Assembly (NCBI RefSeq): GCF_003045775.1 | Contig: NZ_PXNS01000001.1 | Span: 372,001-436,000 of the forward strand | Reading direction: 5' to 3' | DNA from: Halomonas litopenaei | GTDB lineage: Bacteria; Pseudomonadota; Gammaproteobacteria; Pseudomonadales; Halomonadaceae | Length of the DNA stretch: 64,000 bases | Shown: positions 51,101-59,058 of the stretch, piece after piece | How the letters are laid out: each line of letters begins with the position of its first letter | Numbering within the stretch: the stretch's first letter is position 1 | Translations under genes and position numbers: made by a program | Notes under the pieces: model-generated | Database searches by the model: none | Seen by the model: the letters and a program-made list of their open reading frames with translations, nothing else | Told to the model about the DNA's origin: nothing

Positions 51101-52119
51101 GCGGAGAAGCCGCCGATAAAGGTCAGCAGGGCCAGCCAGCTCTGGTTGGCGGCCATCGGCAGCGACAGCACATAGGTATCGGGTGATACGTCGGTGCCGG
51201 CGAAGATGGTCAGACCGGCGGCGGCCAGCGGCAGCACGAAGAAGGCGAACAGCACCAGGTACAGCGGGAACATCCAGCGCGCGCGGGCGGCGTCGTCGCG
51301 GTGGGTGTTCTCGACCACGGTGACGTGGAACTGACGCGGCAGACACAGGATCGCCAGCATGGCCAGCAGGGTCTGGGCCCAGAAGCTCTGGCCGAAGTCC
51401 TGCTGGGCCAGTTGCCGCTGCAGCTGCAGGTGGGTGTCGGCCCGGGTCATCAGGTCCTGCAGGCCATCGAACATGCCCCAGGTGACGTAGGCGCCGAGGA
51501 TCAGGAAGGCCACCAGCTTGACCAGCGACTCGAAGGCCACCGCGTGGATCAGGCCCTCGTGGTGCTCGGTGGCGTCGGTATGGCGGGTACCGAACAGGAT
51601 GGCGAAGATCGCCATGACGATGGCCACATAGAAGGCGGTGTCACCGAACAGCGGCGCCTGGGTGATGTCGGAGGCGTCGGTGAGCACGGCAAAGGACGTG
51701 GACACTGCCTTCAACTGCAGGGCGATGTAGGGCAGGGTGCCGATCAGCGCGACCAGGCTGGCGAAGGCCGCCAGAGACTGGGTCTTGCCGTAGCGAGAGG
51801 CGATGAAGTCGGCGATCGAGGTGACGTTCTGATGCTTGGCGACCCGCACCATCTTGGCCAGTACCGGCCAGAACAATAGAAGCGTCAGCACCGGACCGAC
51901 GAAGATGCTGGCGAACGACCAGCCGGAGGTCGCCGCCTGGCCCACGGCGCCGTGGAAGGTCCAGGAGGTGCAGTAGATCGCCAGCGCCAGGCTGTAGACC
52001 AGCGGGCGACGATGGCTGGCCCCCAGGTGGCGTGCACGACGATCGCCGCGCCAGGCGATGGCGAACAGCACGGCGATGTAGAGCAGTGAAACAGCGATCA
52101 ATAGCCAACCGGCAAACAT
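48175..52119 (-). CDS. crbS: Hybrid sensor histidine kinase with N-terminal sodium:solute symporter domain (CrbS/MxtR-like)
   Basis: 1314 aa. A 12-13 helix SSS/SLC5-like domain (about 1-500) is followed by two PAS domains (about 645-760 and 770-885), a coiled coil, HisKA with phospho-acceptor His954 (ASHDLLQP), HATPase (DSGPGIPE, about 1055-1170) and a C-terminal receiver with Asp1241 (ILADYHLD). This architecture matches CrbS/MxtR, which with CrbR/ErdR controls the acetate switch (acs, actP). It is divergent from DUF4212-actP, supporting that role. No LuxR-type partner regulator is in the window. The start at 52119 follows GAGGAGG. Confidence 0.85.
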   Translation of the reverse strand: MFAGWLLIAVSLLYIAVLFAIAWRGDRRARHLGASHRRPLVYSLALAIYCTSWTFHGAVGQAATSGWSFASIFVGPVLTLLLFWPVLAKMVRVAKHQNVTSIADFIASRYGKTQSLAAFASLVALIGTLPYIALQLKAVSTSFAVLTDASDITQAPLFGDTAFYVAIVMAIFAILFGTRHTDATEHHEGLIHAVAFESLVKLVAFLILGAYVTWGMFDGLQDLMTRADTHLQLQRQLAQQDFGQSFWAQTLLAMLAILCLPRQFHVTVVENTHRDDAARARWMFPLYLVLFAFFVLPLAAAGLTIFAGTDVSPDTYVLSLPMAANQSWLALLTFIGGFSAATGMVIVAAVAVSIMISNEIVIPALFRMRWFDTKARDYGRLVLRARRITIAVILAMAYGFYQLIGEFTSLASIGMLSFAAAAQFAPALIGGLYWKRGNRLGVIVGMNAGFAIWAYTLLLPAMINAGVLPAGWLQGGPLGIAWLSPTSLFGLHVGDSFTHGVMLSLGVNLVAYIFVSQVTPQRVVERIQASLFVDSVETRQTSVNRPWTGATTVGDLKVLCQRFLSAGQVDRAFSDYARRNGKALEDSARASIDVIQFTERFLASVLGASSARIVVNSALQGRGIGISDVISIVDEASQVLEFNRALLQATIENINQGISVVDQNLRLVVWNQRYLELFRFPDHLIRVGAPIDRIFRYNAHNGEYGPGDPEEHVELLLDNIREGQPHRYVRYRQDGSVLEVQGNPMPGGGFVYTYQDITQQKRTEEALIRSENNIRIYTDNVPALIAYFDRECRYLFTNRAYEQAFNINRNEVIGKKVTQVIPETMAEERIPWIQRTLSGERVSFEVSLEITNEGLRYMLVTYTPHFGDSGAILGFFALYQDITERRRAEIALKETNETLEERVRSRTLALSEANAALRQENRVRAEAEQALRQAKQVAEDANASKTRFLAAASHDLLQPLNAARLFTSALSQDMGAEDMKRTIGHIDSSLQSAEELLGTLLDISKLDAGALTPRRSHFALTDILRPLQAQFAVMAEDRGLDLKVVGSALWVDSDSQMLRRIIQNFLSNAIRYTQEGRVLLGIRRRGERLLIEVWDSGPGIPEAKQAEIFQEFRRLDQASRHKESEKGLGLGLSIADRMSRVLDHPIRVRSWVGVGTVFSVSVPRVEARAPAEDADSRPARKVASKLDGKRILCIDNESLILEGMKAMLSGWGCEVFTATSIGGAKSVLRHLDDDPDAILADYHLDNEVTGLMALDALGERLTGAVPGIVITADRTEEVAEEVRRGGYQLLLKPVRPAALRALLTRTLQASQAPQ

Positions 52120-52510
52120 GGGCACCTCCTCGACGTCAGCGGCCATTCTAGGGCATTGGCGGCCTGCTCGGCAGGGGCGCAGGGTGGTTGACTCGATTCG
52201 GGCGCCTGAAGCGCGAAGCATTGACGGAATTTTGCGCCATCAAGGGAAAGGCATTGCCTGGTCTCAAGGCCTTGAATCGCGACTAAGGTGGATTGCACCT
52301 TTGTAGTGATAGACCATCGGCTAATATTCCAGAAATGTTTGTAAGTTGCTGAAATATTTAATGCAATGGTTTTCTTGGTGCGGTGCATTTATGCTTTTCG
52401 ACTAAAGTTATCGTTCCAGGAAAGGCCATTTTGTCTAGTCTGCTTCTCGAGCCTTTGTGTCGTCTTTGCGGCGGCATTTGGCGATCAAACCACTTCTTGA
52501 GGGTAGCCTT
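52120..52510. other. Divergent region between the CrbS-like kinase and DUF4212-actP
   Basis: Non-coding and AT-rich in its right half (52310-52400), as expected for the actP promoter. The motif CGACTAARGT occurs twice in the same orientation: CGACTAAGGT at 52280-52289 and CGACTAAAGT at 52399-52408, 119 bp apart. These are candidate sites for the response regulator of the acetate switch. No gene is supported here. Confidence 0.5.
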
Positions 52511-52768
52511 ATGCTAGACAAGAGCGCACAGGCCTACTGGAAACGAAACATACGAACCATCCTCGGCTGTCTGGCCGTATGGTTCATCGTCTCCTATGGC
52601 TTCGGCATTCTGCTGGTGGATGTACTCAACAATATCCAGTTCTTTGGCTTCAAGCTCGGCTTCTGGTTTGCACAGCAGGGATCCATCTACACCTTTATCG
52701 TGCTGATCATTTTCTATGCCTGGAAGATGAACAAGCTCGATGAAGAGTACGACGTCCACGAACAGTGA
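52511..52768 (+). CDS. DUF4212 small subunit of sodium/solute symporter
   Basis: 85 aa with two membrane helices (about 15-38 and 50-70) and the family motifs YWKRNIRTILGCLAVWFIVSYGFGILL, FGFKLGFWFAQQGSIY and the charged tail NKLDEEYDV. DUF4212 proteins are encoded directly before VC_2705-family acetate-type symporters and are thought to be their small partner. The start at 52511 has GAGGG upstream. The gap to the symporter is 38 nt, consistent with an operon. Confidence 0.93.
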   Translation: MLDKSAQAYWKRNIRTILGCLAVWFIVSYGFGILLVDVLNNIQFFGFKLGFWFAQQGSIYTFIVLIIFYAWKMNKLDEEYDVHEQ

Positions 52769-52806
52769 CACCCGCAAAATAACGTCAATGAACGGGAATT
52801 GATTCC

Positions 52807-54600
52807 ATGGATGTACAGCTACTTACCTATATATTTGTAGGGGCGTCCTTCGCGCTCTACATCGGTATCGCGATCTGGTCGCGTGCCGGGTCTACCAAGG
52901 ATTTCTACGTCGCCGGCGGCGGCGTCCACCCTGCCGCCAATGGCATGGCTACCGCAGCAGACTGGATGTCGGCGGCTTCCTTCATCTCCATGGCGGGTCT
53001 TATCGCCTATCTGGGTTACGACGCCTCGGTCTACCTGATGGGCTGGACCGGTGGCTACGTCATGCTGGCCATGCTGCTGGCGCCTTACCTGCGCAAGTTC
53101 GGCAAGTTCACGGTGCCGGACTTTATCGGTGACCGTTACTACTCGAATATCGCCCGTACCGTGGCGGTCATCTGCGTTATTTTCGTGTCTTTTACCTATG
53201 TCGCCGGTCAGATGCGCGGCGTCGGTATCGTCTTCGCCCGTTTCCTCGAGGTCGAGGTCAATCTGGGCGTGGTCATCGGCATGGTCATCGTGTTCTTCTA
53301 CGCGGTGCTCGGTGGCATGAAGGGCATCACCTACACCCAGGTGGCCCAGTACTGCGTGCTGATCACCGCCTTCATCGTGCCGGCGGTGTTCCTTTCGATC
53401 ATGATGACCGGCCACGTGCTGCCGCAGACCGGGCTCGGTGCCACCTTCGTCGATGCCGCCGGCAACGACAGCGGCCAGTACATTCTCGATCGTCTCGACG
53501 GTCTGCTGACGGATCTGGGCATCACGCCCTACACCGACGGCAGCCAGCCGATGATCAACGTGTTCTTTATCACCGCCGCCCTGATGTGCGGTACCGCGGG
53601 TCTGCCCCACGTCATCGTGCGCTTCTTCACCGTGCCGCGGGTGCGTGACGCCCGGGTCAGCGCCGGCTGGGCGCTGGTGTTCATCGCACTGCTCTACACC
53701 ACCGCTCCGGCGGTCGGCGTGTTCGCCCGCACCAATATCATCGAGACGGTACACGAGACCAGCTACGAAGAGGCACCGGCCTGGTTCAAGAGCTGGGAAG
53801 GCGTGGGCCTGATCGGTTGGCTCGACAAGAACGACGACGGTCGGGTGCAGATGGGGCCGGGCGCGCCGTTCGAGGGCAAGCCGACCTTCGAAAGCGGCCC
53901 GCTGGAAGAGGAAACTCCTGGCGAGCACGGGCAGCGGGTGGTGACCAATACGCCTACCGACAGCCCCAACGAGGTCTATATCGACCGCGACATCATCGTG
54001 CTGGCCAACCCCGAGATCGGCGGCCTGCCGGCCTGGGTGATCGCCTTGATGGCCGCCGGTGGCGTGGCCGCGGCGCTGTCCACCGCAGCCGGTCTATTGC
54101 TGGTGATCTCGGCGGCGGTGTCCCATGACCTGATCAAGAAGCAGATCAATCCCAACCTCAGCGAGAAGGGGGAGCTGCTGGCGGCGCGTAGTGCTGCTGC
54201 GGTGGCGGTGGTGGTAGCCGGCTACTTCGGCATCAACCCGCCGGGCTTCGTGGCCCAGGTGGTGGCCTTTGCCTTCGGTCTTGCTGCCTCGTCCTTCTTC
54301 CCGGCGATCCTGCTTGGCATCTTCGACAAGCGCATGAACCGCGAAGGGGCCATCGTCGGCATGGTGCTGGGTCTGAGCTTCACCTTCATCTACATCGTCT
54401 ACACCAAGTTCATCAACACCGATCCTTCGATCTGGTGGTTCGGCATCTCGCCGGAGGGTATCGGTACCCTCGGCATGATCCTCCACTTCGTTGTGGCCTT
54501 CGTGGTCTCGCGGGCAACCGCGGCACCGCCGGAGCACATCCAGGAACTGGTGGAGAACGTGCGTGTGCCGAGAGGCGCGGGTGAGGCCCACGCTCACTAG
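52807..54600 (+). CDS. actP: Sodium:solute symporter (ActP-like, VC_2705 family), probable acetate permease
   Basis: 597 aa with about 13 membrane segments, an SLC5-type Na+-coupled carboxylate transporter. It is longer than E. coli ActP because of a hydrophilic insertion of about 65 residues near 330-395. That loop begins DKNDDGRV (Asp340 onward), which looks like a partial EF-hand or dockerin-type calcium loop. Conserved SSS segments include ATAADWMSAASFISMAGL and TVPDFIGDRYYS. Pairing with DUF4212 and divergence from a CrbS-like kinase support acetate or a related short-chain acid as substrate. Confidence 0.88.
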   Translation: MDVQLLTYIFVGASFALYIGIAIWSRAGSTKDFYVAGGGVHPAANGMATAADWMSAASFISMAGLIAYLGYDASVYLMGWTGGYVMLAMLLAPYLRKFGKFTVPDFIGDRYYSNIARTVAVICVIFVSFTYVAGQMRGVGIVFARFLEVEVNLGVVIGMVIVFFYAVLGGMKGITYTQVAQYCVLITAFIVPAVFLSIMMTGHVLPQTGLGATFVDAAGNDSGQYILDRLDGLLTDLGITPYTDGSQPMINVFFITAALMCGTAGLPHVIVRFFTVPRVRDARVSAGWALVFIALLYTTAPAVGVFARTNIIETVHETSYEEAPAWFKSWEGVGLIGWLDKNDDGRVQMGPGAPFEGKPTFESGPLEEETPGEHGQRVVTNTPTDSPNEVYIDRDIIVLANPEIGGLPAWVIALMAAGGVAAALSTAAGLLLVISAAVSHDLIKKQINPNLSEKGELLAARSAAAVAVVVAGYFGINPPGFVAQVVAFAFGLAASSFFPAILLGIFDKRMNREGAIVGMVLGLSFTFIYIVYTKFINTDPSIWWFGISPEGIGTLGMILHFVVAFVVSRATAAPPEHIQELVENVRVPRGAGEAHAH

Positions 54601-54612
54601 AGCGGGCCGTCA

Positions 54613-54649
54613 GGCAGGGGCGTCGGCCCACCATCCGTCGCCCCCTGCC
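54613..54649 (+). terminator. Hairpin after actP
   Basis: GGCAGGGGCG (54613-54622) pairs with CGCCCCCTGCC (54639-54649), one C bulged, 13 nt after the actP stop. A second independent hairpin follows at 54665-54689. Neither has a T-run. Confidence 0.5.
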
Positions 54650-54664
54650 AGACGACAACACTCC

Positions 54665-54689
54665 CCGACCCCGGCCTCGCCGGGGTCGG
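54665..54689 (+). other. Perfect 11-bp hairpin just upstream of the DUF294 gene
   Basis: CCGACCCCGGC (54665-54675) pairs with GCCGGGGTCGG (54679-54689) across a CTC loop, ending 13 nt before the ATG at 54703 and almost touching the GGAG ribosome site. It may attenuate read-through from actP or limit initiation. Confidence 0.5.
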
Positions 54690-54702
54690 TCATGGAGCAG
54701 AC

Positions 54703-56526
54703 ATGATCGACATCGACTTCACTCATCCACCGTTTTCATTGCTCGACGAGGCCGAGCGCGAGCGGGTCCTGGGCGGGCTGGATATCGCCTACTACGGGCG
54801 GGATGACGTGATCCTCGATGCAGGGCAGTCCGGCGAGTTCGTCTTTGTGATCCACAAGGGCGAAGTCGCCGAACTGGACCCGGCCGAGGGCCCCGCCGGG
54901 GGGCGCATCGGCCACTACACCGGGGGCGATCTGTTCGGTGCCATCAGCGTGATCAACGGCCAGAGCCGTTACCGCTTCGTCGCCGAAGAAGAAAGCCTGT
55001 GTTATCTGATGCCGCACACCTTGTTTCTGTCGCTGTGCGAGAACAACGCCGCCTTCTCGGACTACTTTCACCAGCGCCTGATCAGCAAGACGCGCTTGCT
55101 GGCCGAACGTCGCGCCGAGGGCGGCGTCACCCTGGCCGGATTCATGCTCGCCCGGGTGAACGAGTGCATGCGTGAGCCGCTCAAGGTCGGCTCGACGACA
55201 TGCATTCGCGACGCCGTGCTGACCCTCAAGGACAAGGGCGCCGACAGCCTGCTGGTCGAGACGCCCGACGGTCCTGGCATGCTGACCAAGACCGACCTGC
55301 TCGAGGCCCTGGTGCTGGAGGGGTGCGACGGTAATGCCGAGGTCGGTGGCATCGCTCATCTGTCGCTGGTGACGGTGGATGAAAGCCAGTACCTGTTCGA
55401 GGCACTGATCGAGATGACCCGCCACAAGGTGGCCAGGGTGGTGGTGCTTCAGGGCCAGCGGCTGATCGGTGTCGTGGAGCTGACCGATGTGCTCAGCTTC
55501 TTTTCCAGCCGCAGCTACGTGGTCAGCCTGCAGGTCGAGCAGGCGACGACCCTGGCCTCGCTCAGCGAAGCAAGTCAGCGTGCGCCGGAGCTGGTCGAGG
55601 CGCTGATGGCCCAGGGGGTACGCATGCGCTTCGCCATGGGCATGCTGTCGGCGCTCAATGGGCGCATCATCAGCAAGGCCTGGCACTTCTCGATGCCGGC
55701 CCCTCAGCGCGAGCGCGCCTGTCTGCTGGTGCTCGGCAGCGAAGGGCGCGGCGAGCAGATCCTGAAGACCGACCAGGACAATGCGCTGATCCTGGCCGAT
55801 GACCAACAGTGGGACGAGCTCAGCGCAGATACCGCGCGGTTCACCAGCGTGCTCGACGATCTGGGCTATCCGCGCTGCCCGGGCAACATCATGGTCTCCA
55901 ACCCCCAGTGGGTCGGCACCCTTGCGCAGTGGCGCGCGCGCATTCGTCGCTGGGTCAGCGAACCCGACGGAGAAAGCCTGATGCGTCTGGCGGTGCTTGC
56001 CGACGCCTCGGGGGTGGCCGGTGACTTTGCCCTGGTGGACCGACTCCACGACGTGCTGATCGAAGAAACACGGGGCAATGAACTGTTGCTGACCCATCTG
56101 GCGAGGGGGGTGTTGCGGTTCTCGACGCCCTTGACCCTGTTTGGAACGCTGAAGAAGCCCGAGCACGGCGTCGACATCAAGAAGGGTGGCATCTTTCCCA
56201 TCGTCCATGGTGTTCGCACCATGGCACTGGAGTGCGGGCTGCGCGAGACCTCGACCCACGACCGGCTGGCGGCGCTGGCGTCACTCGGCCGCATCGAGCG
56301 AGTGGTGGCGGAGGATCTCGGCGAGGCGTTGTCGCTGTTCTGTGAGCTTCGGCTTCGGGCGCAGCTGGCCTACCGGCGCGACGATGCCCGGGCCACGGAC
56401 GCCCCGGACAGGGTGGTGGTGCAGTCGCTCAATTCGCTGGAGCGGGACCTGCTGCGCGAGGCGCTGCATCTGGTCAAGGAGTTCAAGGCCAGCCTGTCCC
56501 ACCGCTATCACCTGGAGTATGCATGA
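54703..56526 (+). CDS. Cyclic-nucleotide-binding/CBS/DUF294 nucleotidyltransferase-like protein
   Basis: 607 aa. A cNMP-binding-type domain (about 10-130; GGDLFGAISV) is followed by a CBS pair (about 150-270), a DUF294 nucleotidyltransferase-like domain with GSEGRGEQ (345-352) and TDQDN (Asp357, Asp359), and the DUF294 C-terminal substrate-binding-type domain (about 460-600). The fold resembles GlnD/uridylyltransferase catalytic modules, but its target is unknown. It lies downstream of actP, and the next gene overlaps by 4 nt, forming a recurring actP-DUF294-exonuclease set. A role in energy or acetate-linked signalling is inference. Confidence 0.88.
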   Translation: MIDIDFTHPPFSLLDEAERERVLGGLDIAYYGRDDVILDAGQSGEFVFVIHKGEVAELDPAEGPAGGRIGHYTGGDLFGAISVINGQSRYRFVAEEESLCYLMPHTLFLSLCENNAAFSDYFHQRLISKTRLLAERRAEGGVTLAGFMLARVNECMREPLKVGSTTCIRDAVLTLKDKGADSLLVETPDGPGMLTKTDLLEALVLEGCDGNAEVGGIAHLSLVTVDESQYLFEALIEMTRHKVARVVVLQGQRLIGVVELTDVLSFFSSRSYVVSLQVEQATTLASLSEASQRAPELVEALMAQGVRMRFAMGMLSALNGRIISKAWHFSMPAPQRERACLLVLGSEGRGEQILKTDQDNALILADDQQWDELSADTARFTSVLDDLGYPRCPGNIMVSNPQWVGTLAQWRARIRRWVSEPDGESLMRLAVLADASGVAGDFALVDRLHDVLIEETRGNELLLTHLARGVLRFSTPLTLFGTLKKPEHGVDIKKGGIFPIVHGVRTMALECGLRETSTHDRLAALASLGRIERVVAEDLGEALSLFCELRLRAQLAYRRDDARATDAPDRVVVQSLNSLERDLLREALHLVKEFKASLSHRYHLEYA

Positions 56527-57215
56527 GTGTCGAGGCAGCCCCCCAGGGCAAGCTGCCTTGGCGTCAATGGTTTCGCTTGGGAGAGTACCCGATGCTGAGA
56601 GCGATCAGGCGTGTGGCCGACAGGCGTCGGCAGGCCGATGGCGATTTCGCCTGGCTGTTCAATCCCTATACCGGCGATGAGCTGGTGTCCCTGGACTGCG
56701 AAACCACCGGTCTGGATACCCGTCATGCGGAGCTGGTGTCCATCGCTGCGGTGCGCATCCGTGACGATCGCGTCTTGACCAGCGAGTCGCTGGACCTGCG
56801 GCTCGCGCGTCCTGCCAGCCTGAGTGGAGACTCCATCTGCATCCATCGCCTGCGAGGGGTCGACCTGGAAGGCGGCCTCGAGGTGCGCGAGGCCTTGACG
56901 ACGCTGCTGGAATTTATCGGCAATCGCCCATTGGTCGGCTGGTGTATCGACTTCGACCTGGCCATGCTGGATCGCTACCTGAAGGCGGAGTTTGGCTTCT
57001 CGCTGCCCAACGCCACCATCGACGTGGCCCAGCAGTACCGCAAGCGGCTGCGCCGAAGTCACCCGGAAATCGAGGTACAGCCGACCTTTGAACAATTGGC
57101 AGAGCGATTGGGAGTCCCGATCATGGGACGCCATACGGCCCTGGGCGACGCCGTCACCACGGCGCTGATGCATCTGCGCCTGGAGAGCGGGGCACTCACG
57201 GCGCCATCGCGCTGA
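56523..57215 (+). CDS. 3'-5' exonuclease (DnaQ/DEDDh family)
   Basis: 230 aa. DEDDh catalytic residues are visible: Asp58 and Glu60 in VSLDCETTGLD (Exo I), Asp145 in GWCIDFDLAML (Exo II), and His204 with Asp209 in MGRHTALGDA (Exo III). It is a stand-alone epsilon-like exonuclease, not DnaQ itself (no polymerase-binding tail). Its start overlaps the DUF294 gene by 4 nt (ATGA), so the two proteins are made together. The substrate (ssDNA, RNA or a small nucleotide) is unknown. Confidence 0.9.
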   Translation: MSVEAAPQGKLPWRQWFRLGEYPMLRAIRRVADRRRQADGDFAWLFNPYTGDELVSLDCETTGLDTRHAELVSIAAVRIRDDRVLTSESLDLRLARPASLSGDSICIHRLRGVDLEGGLEVREALTTLLEFIGNRPLVGWCIDFDLAMLDRYLKAEFGFSLPNATIDVAQQYRKRLRRSHPEIEVQPTFEQLAERLGVPIMGRHTALGDAVTTALMHLRLESGALTAPSR

Positions 57216-57287
57216 CCCGTTGCCGTCATCCGCGCTGACCCGGTGCCACCCGCACCGGCAACCATTCACCTGCAAGGAGATCCTGTC

Positions 57288-57527
57288 ATGAGTCTGCACT
57301 CCATGTTGACCCTTCTCGAGCCCACGCTGCTGGCGCTGGGCCTGGTCTCGGTGCTGGTGGCCTACCTCCAGTACTATCGCCGTACCCGGGACCTGTGGGG
57401 CATGGTCAAGTTCTGGGAGAAGCGCCTGACCCTGACCGTGCGCGAGTTTGGCTGGCAACGTGCCGGCATCCTGCTGCTGTTGCTGGGCGTGGTGGTGCGC
57501 TATCTGCTGGCGCTGAACGTCGTCTAG
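57288..57527 (+). CDS. Small two-helix membrane protein, unknown function
   Basis: 79 aa from an ATG with an excellent AAGGAGAT ribosome site. Hydrophobic helices at about 8-27 and 57-77 flank a basic amphipathic middle (YRRTRDLWGMVKFWEKRLTLTVREFGW). I do not recognise the family. It follows the exonuclease by 72 nt and may be in the same transcript. Its TAG stop codon lies inside the left edge of the dispersed repeat. Confidence 0.7.
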   Translation: MSLHSMLTLLEPTLLALGLVSVLVAYLQYYRRTRDLWGMVKFWEKRLTLTVREFGWQRAGILLLLLGVVVRYLLALNVV

Positions 57528-57686
57528 GGCTTGTCTGAAAAGTGCCTGCGCTCGGTAATACGGCGTTAAAAATCGTCTGGTGCGCCAGCCCGGTCAAAAT
57601 GCTCATTTACACCCCGTAAACTGCGCTCTCTCACCGATTTTTGCCTTGTCTAACCTTCGCTCGTCGACTTTTCGGACAGCGCCTAG
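57524..57686 (+). mobile_element. MITE-like palindromic element, copy C (155 bp between CTAG direct repeats)
   Basis: CTAG at 57524-57527 and 57683-57686 flank a 155-bp body. The imperfect terminal inverted repeats read CTAGGGCTTGTCTGAAAAGT at the left and, complemented, CTAGGCGCTGTCCGAAAAGT at the right (16 of 20 match, counting the CTAG). Inner arms are GGCGTTAAAAATCG (57562-57575) with CGATTTTTGCC (57635-57645) and TTTAC (57606-57610) with GTAAA (57616-57620). It has no coding capacity. A degenerate further left end follows at about 57684-57712. The left TAG is the stop of the preceding gene. Confidence 0.7.
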
Positions 57687-57938
57687 GGCCTGGCTGACAG
57701 GCACTTGCGTTCTTCGACTTGCCAGACCAGACCAGACCAGACCAGACCAGACCAGGCCACGACGCGCAAGGGCGCCACTACGGCGGTGTCGTCCCTGGCG
57801 GTTTTCGATGTGCCGCCGACGAAAAGCCCCTGCCGTATTGTCCTCGTCGGGGTAAGCGGTCGCTGACCTCTTCGCCACTAAAGCGTCCGGATGGTAGACT
57901 GGCGCCTCTTTCATTTTCAGCCGTGATGTCCCGCTCCC
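57687..57938. other. Intergenic region between the MITE-like element and ttcA
   Basis: No credible gene. It includes a degenerate repeat end, a (CAGAC)6 microsatellite and then the probable ttcA promoter region. An open frame across it encodes a low-complexity repeat (PDQTR) and is rejected. Confidence 0.45.
57723..57755. repeat. Pentanucleotide tandem repeat (CAGAC)6
   Basis: Six perfect CAGAC units plus CAG, 184 nt upstream of ttcA. It is the only microsatellite I noticed in the window. Its copy number could vary by slippage. Confidence 0.8.
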
Positions 57939-58898
57939 ATGTCGCCACAGTCCGCCTCCGCCACCCTGTTCGATCCCCGTACCCCCGAGGATGACCATCT
58001 CTCGATCGATGCCGGCGTCAGCCCGGCCGACCCTGCTGCGGGTGGCGATCAGACGGAAGCCCAAGTTCAGGCCAAGGCACGGCGTGAGTTCAACAAGCTG
58101 CAGAAGCGCCTGCGCCGCCAGGCCGGTAACGCCATCATCGACTACGGCATGATCCAGGAAGGCGACAAGATCATGGTGTGTCTGTCTGGTGGCAAGGACA
58201 GCTACACCATGCTCGAGATCCTGCGCAGCCTTCAGCGCAACGCGCCGGTCAACTTCTCGCTGGTGGCGGTGAATCTGGATCAGAAGCAGCCGGGCTTTCC
58301 GGAGCATGTGCTGCCGAACTATCTGGACAGCATCGGCGTGGACTACCACATCCTCGAGCGCGACACCTATTCGGTGGTGAAGGAGAAGACGCCGGAGGGC
58401 AAGACCACCTGCGCGCTCTGCTCACGCCTGCGGCGCGGCTCTCTCTATGGCTTCGCCGAGGAGATCGGGGCGACCAAGATCGCTCTGGGCCACCACCGCG
58501 AGGACATTCTCGAGACGCTGTTTCTGAACATGTTCTTCGGTGGCAGCCTCAAGGCGATGCCGCCCAAGCTGCTCTCCGACGACGGCAAGAACATCGTCAT
58601 CCGCCCGCTGGCGTACTGCCGCGAGGCCGATATCCAGGCCTACAGCGAGGCGATGGAGTTCCCGATCATCCCGTGCAACCTGTGTGGTTCCCAGCCCAAC
58701 CTGCAGCGCCAGGTGGTCAAGGAGATGCTGGCCGAGTGGGAGGTCAAGCATCCCGGGCGCCTCGAGAGCATGTTCAAGGCGGTGACCAATGTGGCGCCGT
58801 CGCAGCTGGCGGATCGGCAACTGTTCGACTTCGAGGGGCTGGAGGCCGTACAGGCCGAACGCCAGGCCCGGCGCATCGACGTGGTGGATGCCGGCTGA
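57939..58898 (+). CDS. ttcA: tRNA 2-thiocytidine(32) synthetase TtcA
   Basis: 319 aa. PP-loop ATPase motif [10 protein letters not shown] (Ser83-Ser88). The Fe-S cluster cysteines of TtcA are in TTCALCSRL (Cys158, Cys161) and PCNLCGSQ (Cys246, Cys249). [11 protein letters not shown] is the family's second signature. It thiolates C32 of certain tRNAs using a 4Fe-4S cluster. The N-terminal 40 residues are a variable acidic extension. A clear terminator follows. The preceding region consists of repeats, so it probably has its own promoter. Confidence 0.95.
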   Translation: MSPQSASATLFDPRTPEDDHLSIDAGVSPADPAAGGDQTEAQVQAKARREFNKLQKRLRRQAGNAIIDYGMIQEGDKIMVCLSGGKDSYTMLEILRSLQRNAPVNFSLVAVNLDQKQPGFPEHVLPNYLDSIGVDYHILERDTYSVVKEKTPEGKTTCALCSRLRRGSLYGFAEEIGATKIALGHHREDILETLFLNMFFGGSLKAMPPKLLSDDGKNIVIRPLAYCREADIQAYSEAMEFPIIPCNLCGSQPNLQRQVVKEMLAEWEVKHPGRLESMFKAVTNVAPSQLADRQLFDFEGLEAVQAERQARRIDVVDAG

Positions 58899-58936
58899 TC
58901 TCGCCAACAGCGAATGTGCATGACGCCATGACAGCA

Positions 58937-58968
58937 AAAGAGGCCGCATCTCCGGATGCGGCCTCTTT
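58937..58968. terminator. Intrinsic terminator between convergent ttcA and fnr
   Basis: AAAGAGGCCGCAT (58937-58949) and ATGCGGCCTCTTT (58956-58968) form a 13-bp perfect stem with a short loop. It is A-flanked on one side and T-flanked on the other, hence bidirectional. It is the most typical Rho-independent terminator in the window. Confidence 0.92.
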
Positions 58969-59058
58969 CTTGTCACACGCCATCTATTACGCTTTGCTTT
59001 CCAGATCCTGGGTACCGGGCGCTGCTGGCCAAGCCCGGCACACTGCCGCCAGGCCCGC

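Noticed and set aside
57580..57855. 91-codon frame with PDQTR repeats before ttcA
   Set aside because: It spans the MITE-like element and the (CAGAC)6 microsatellite; the repeated peptide is just the translated pentamer and there is no ribosome site.
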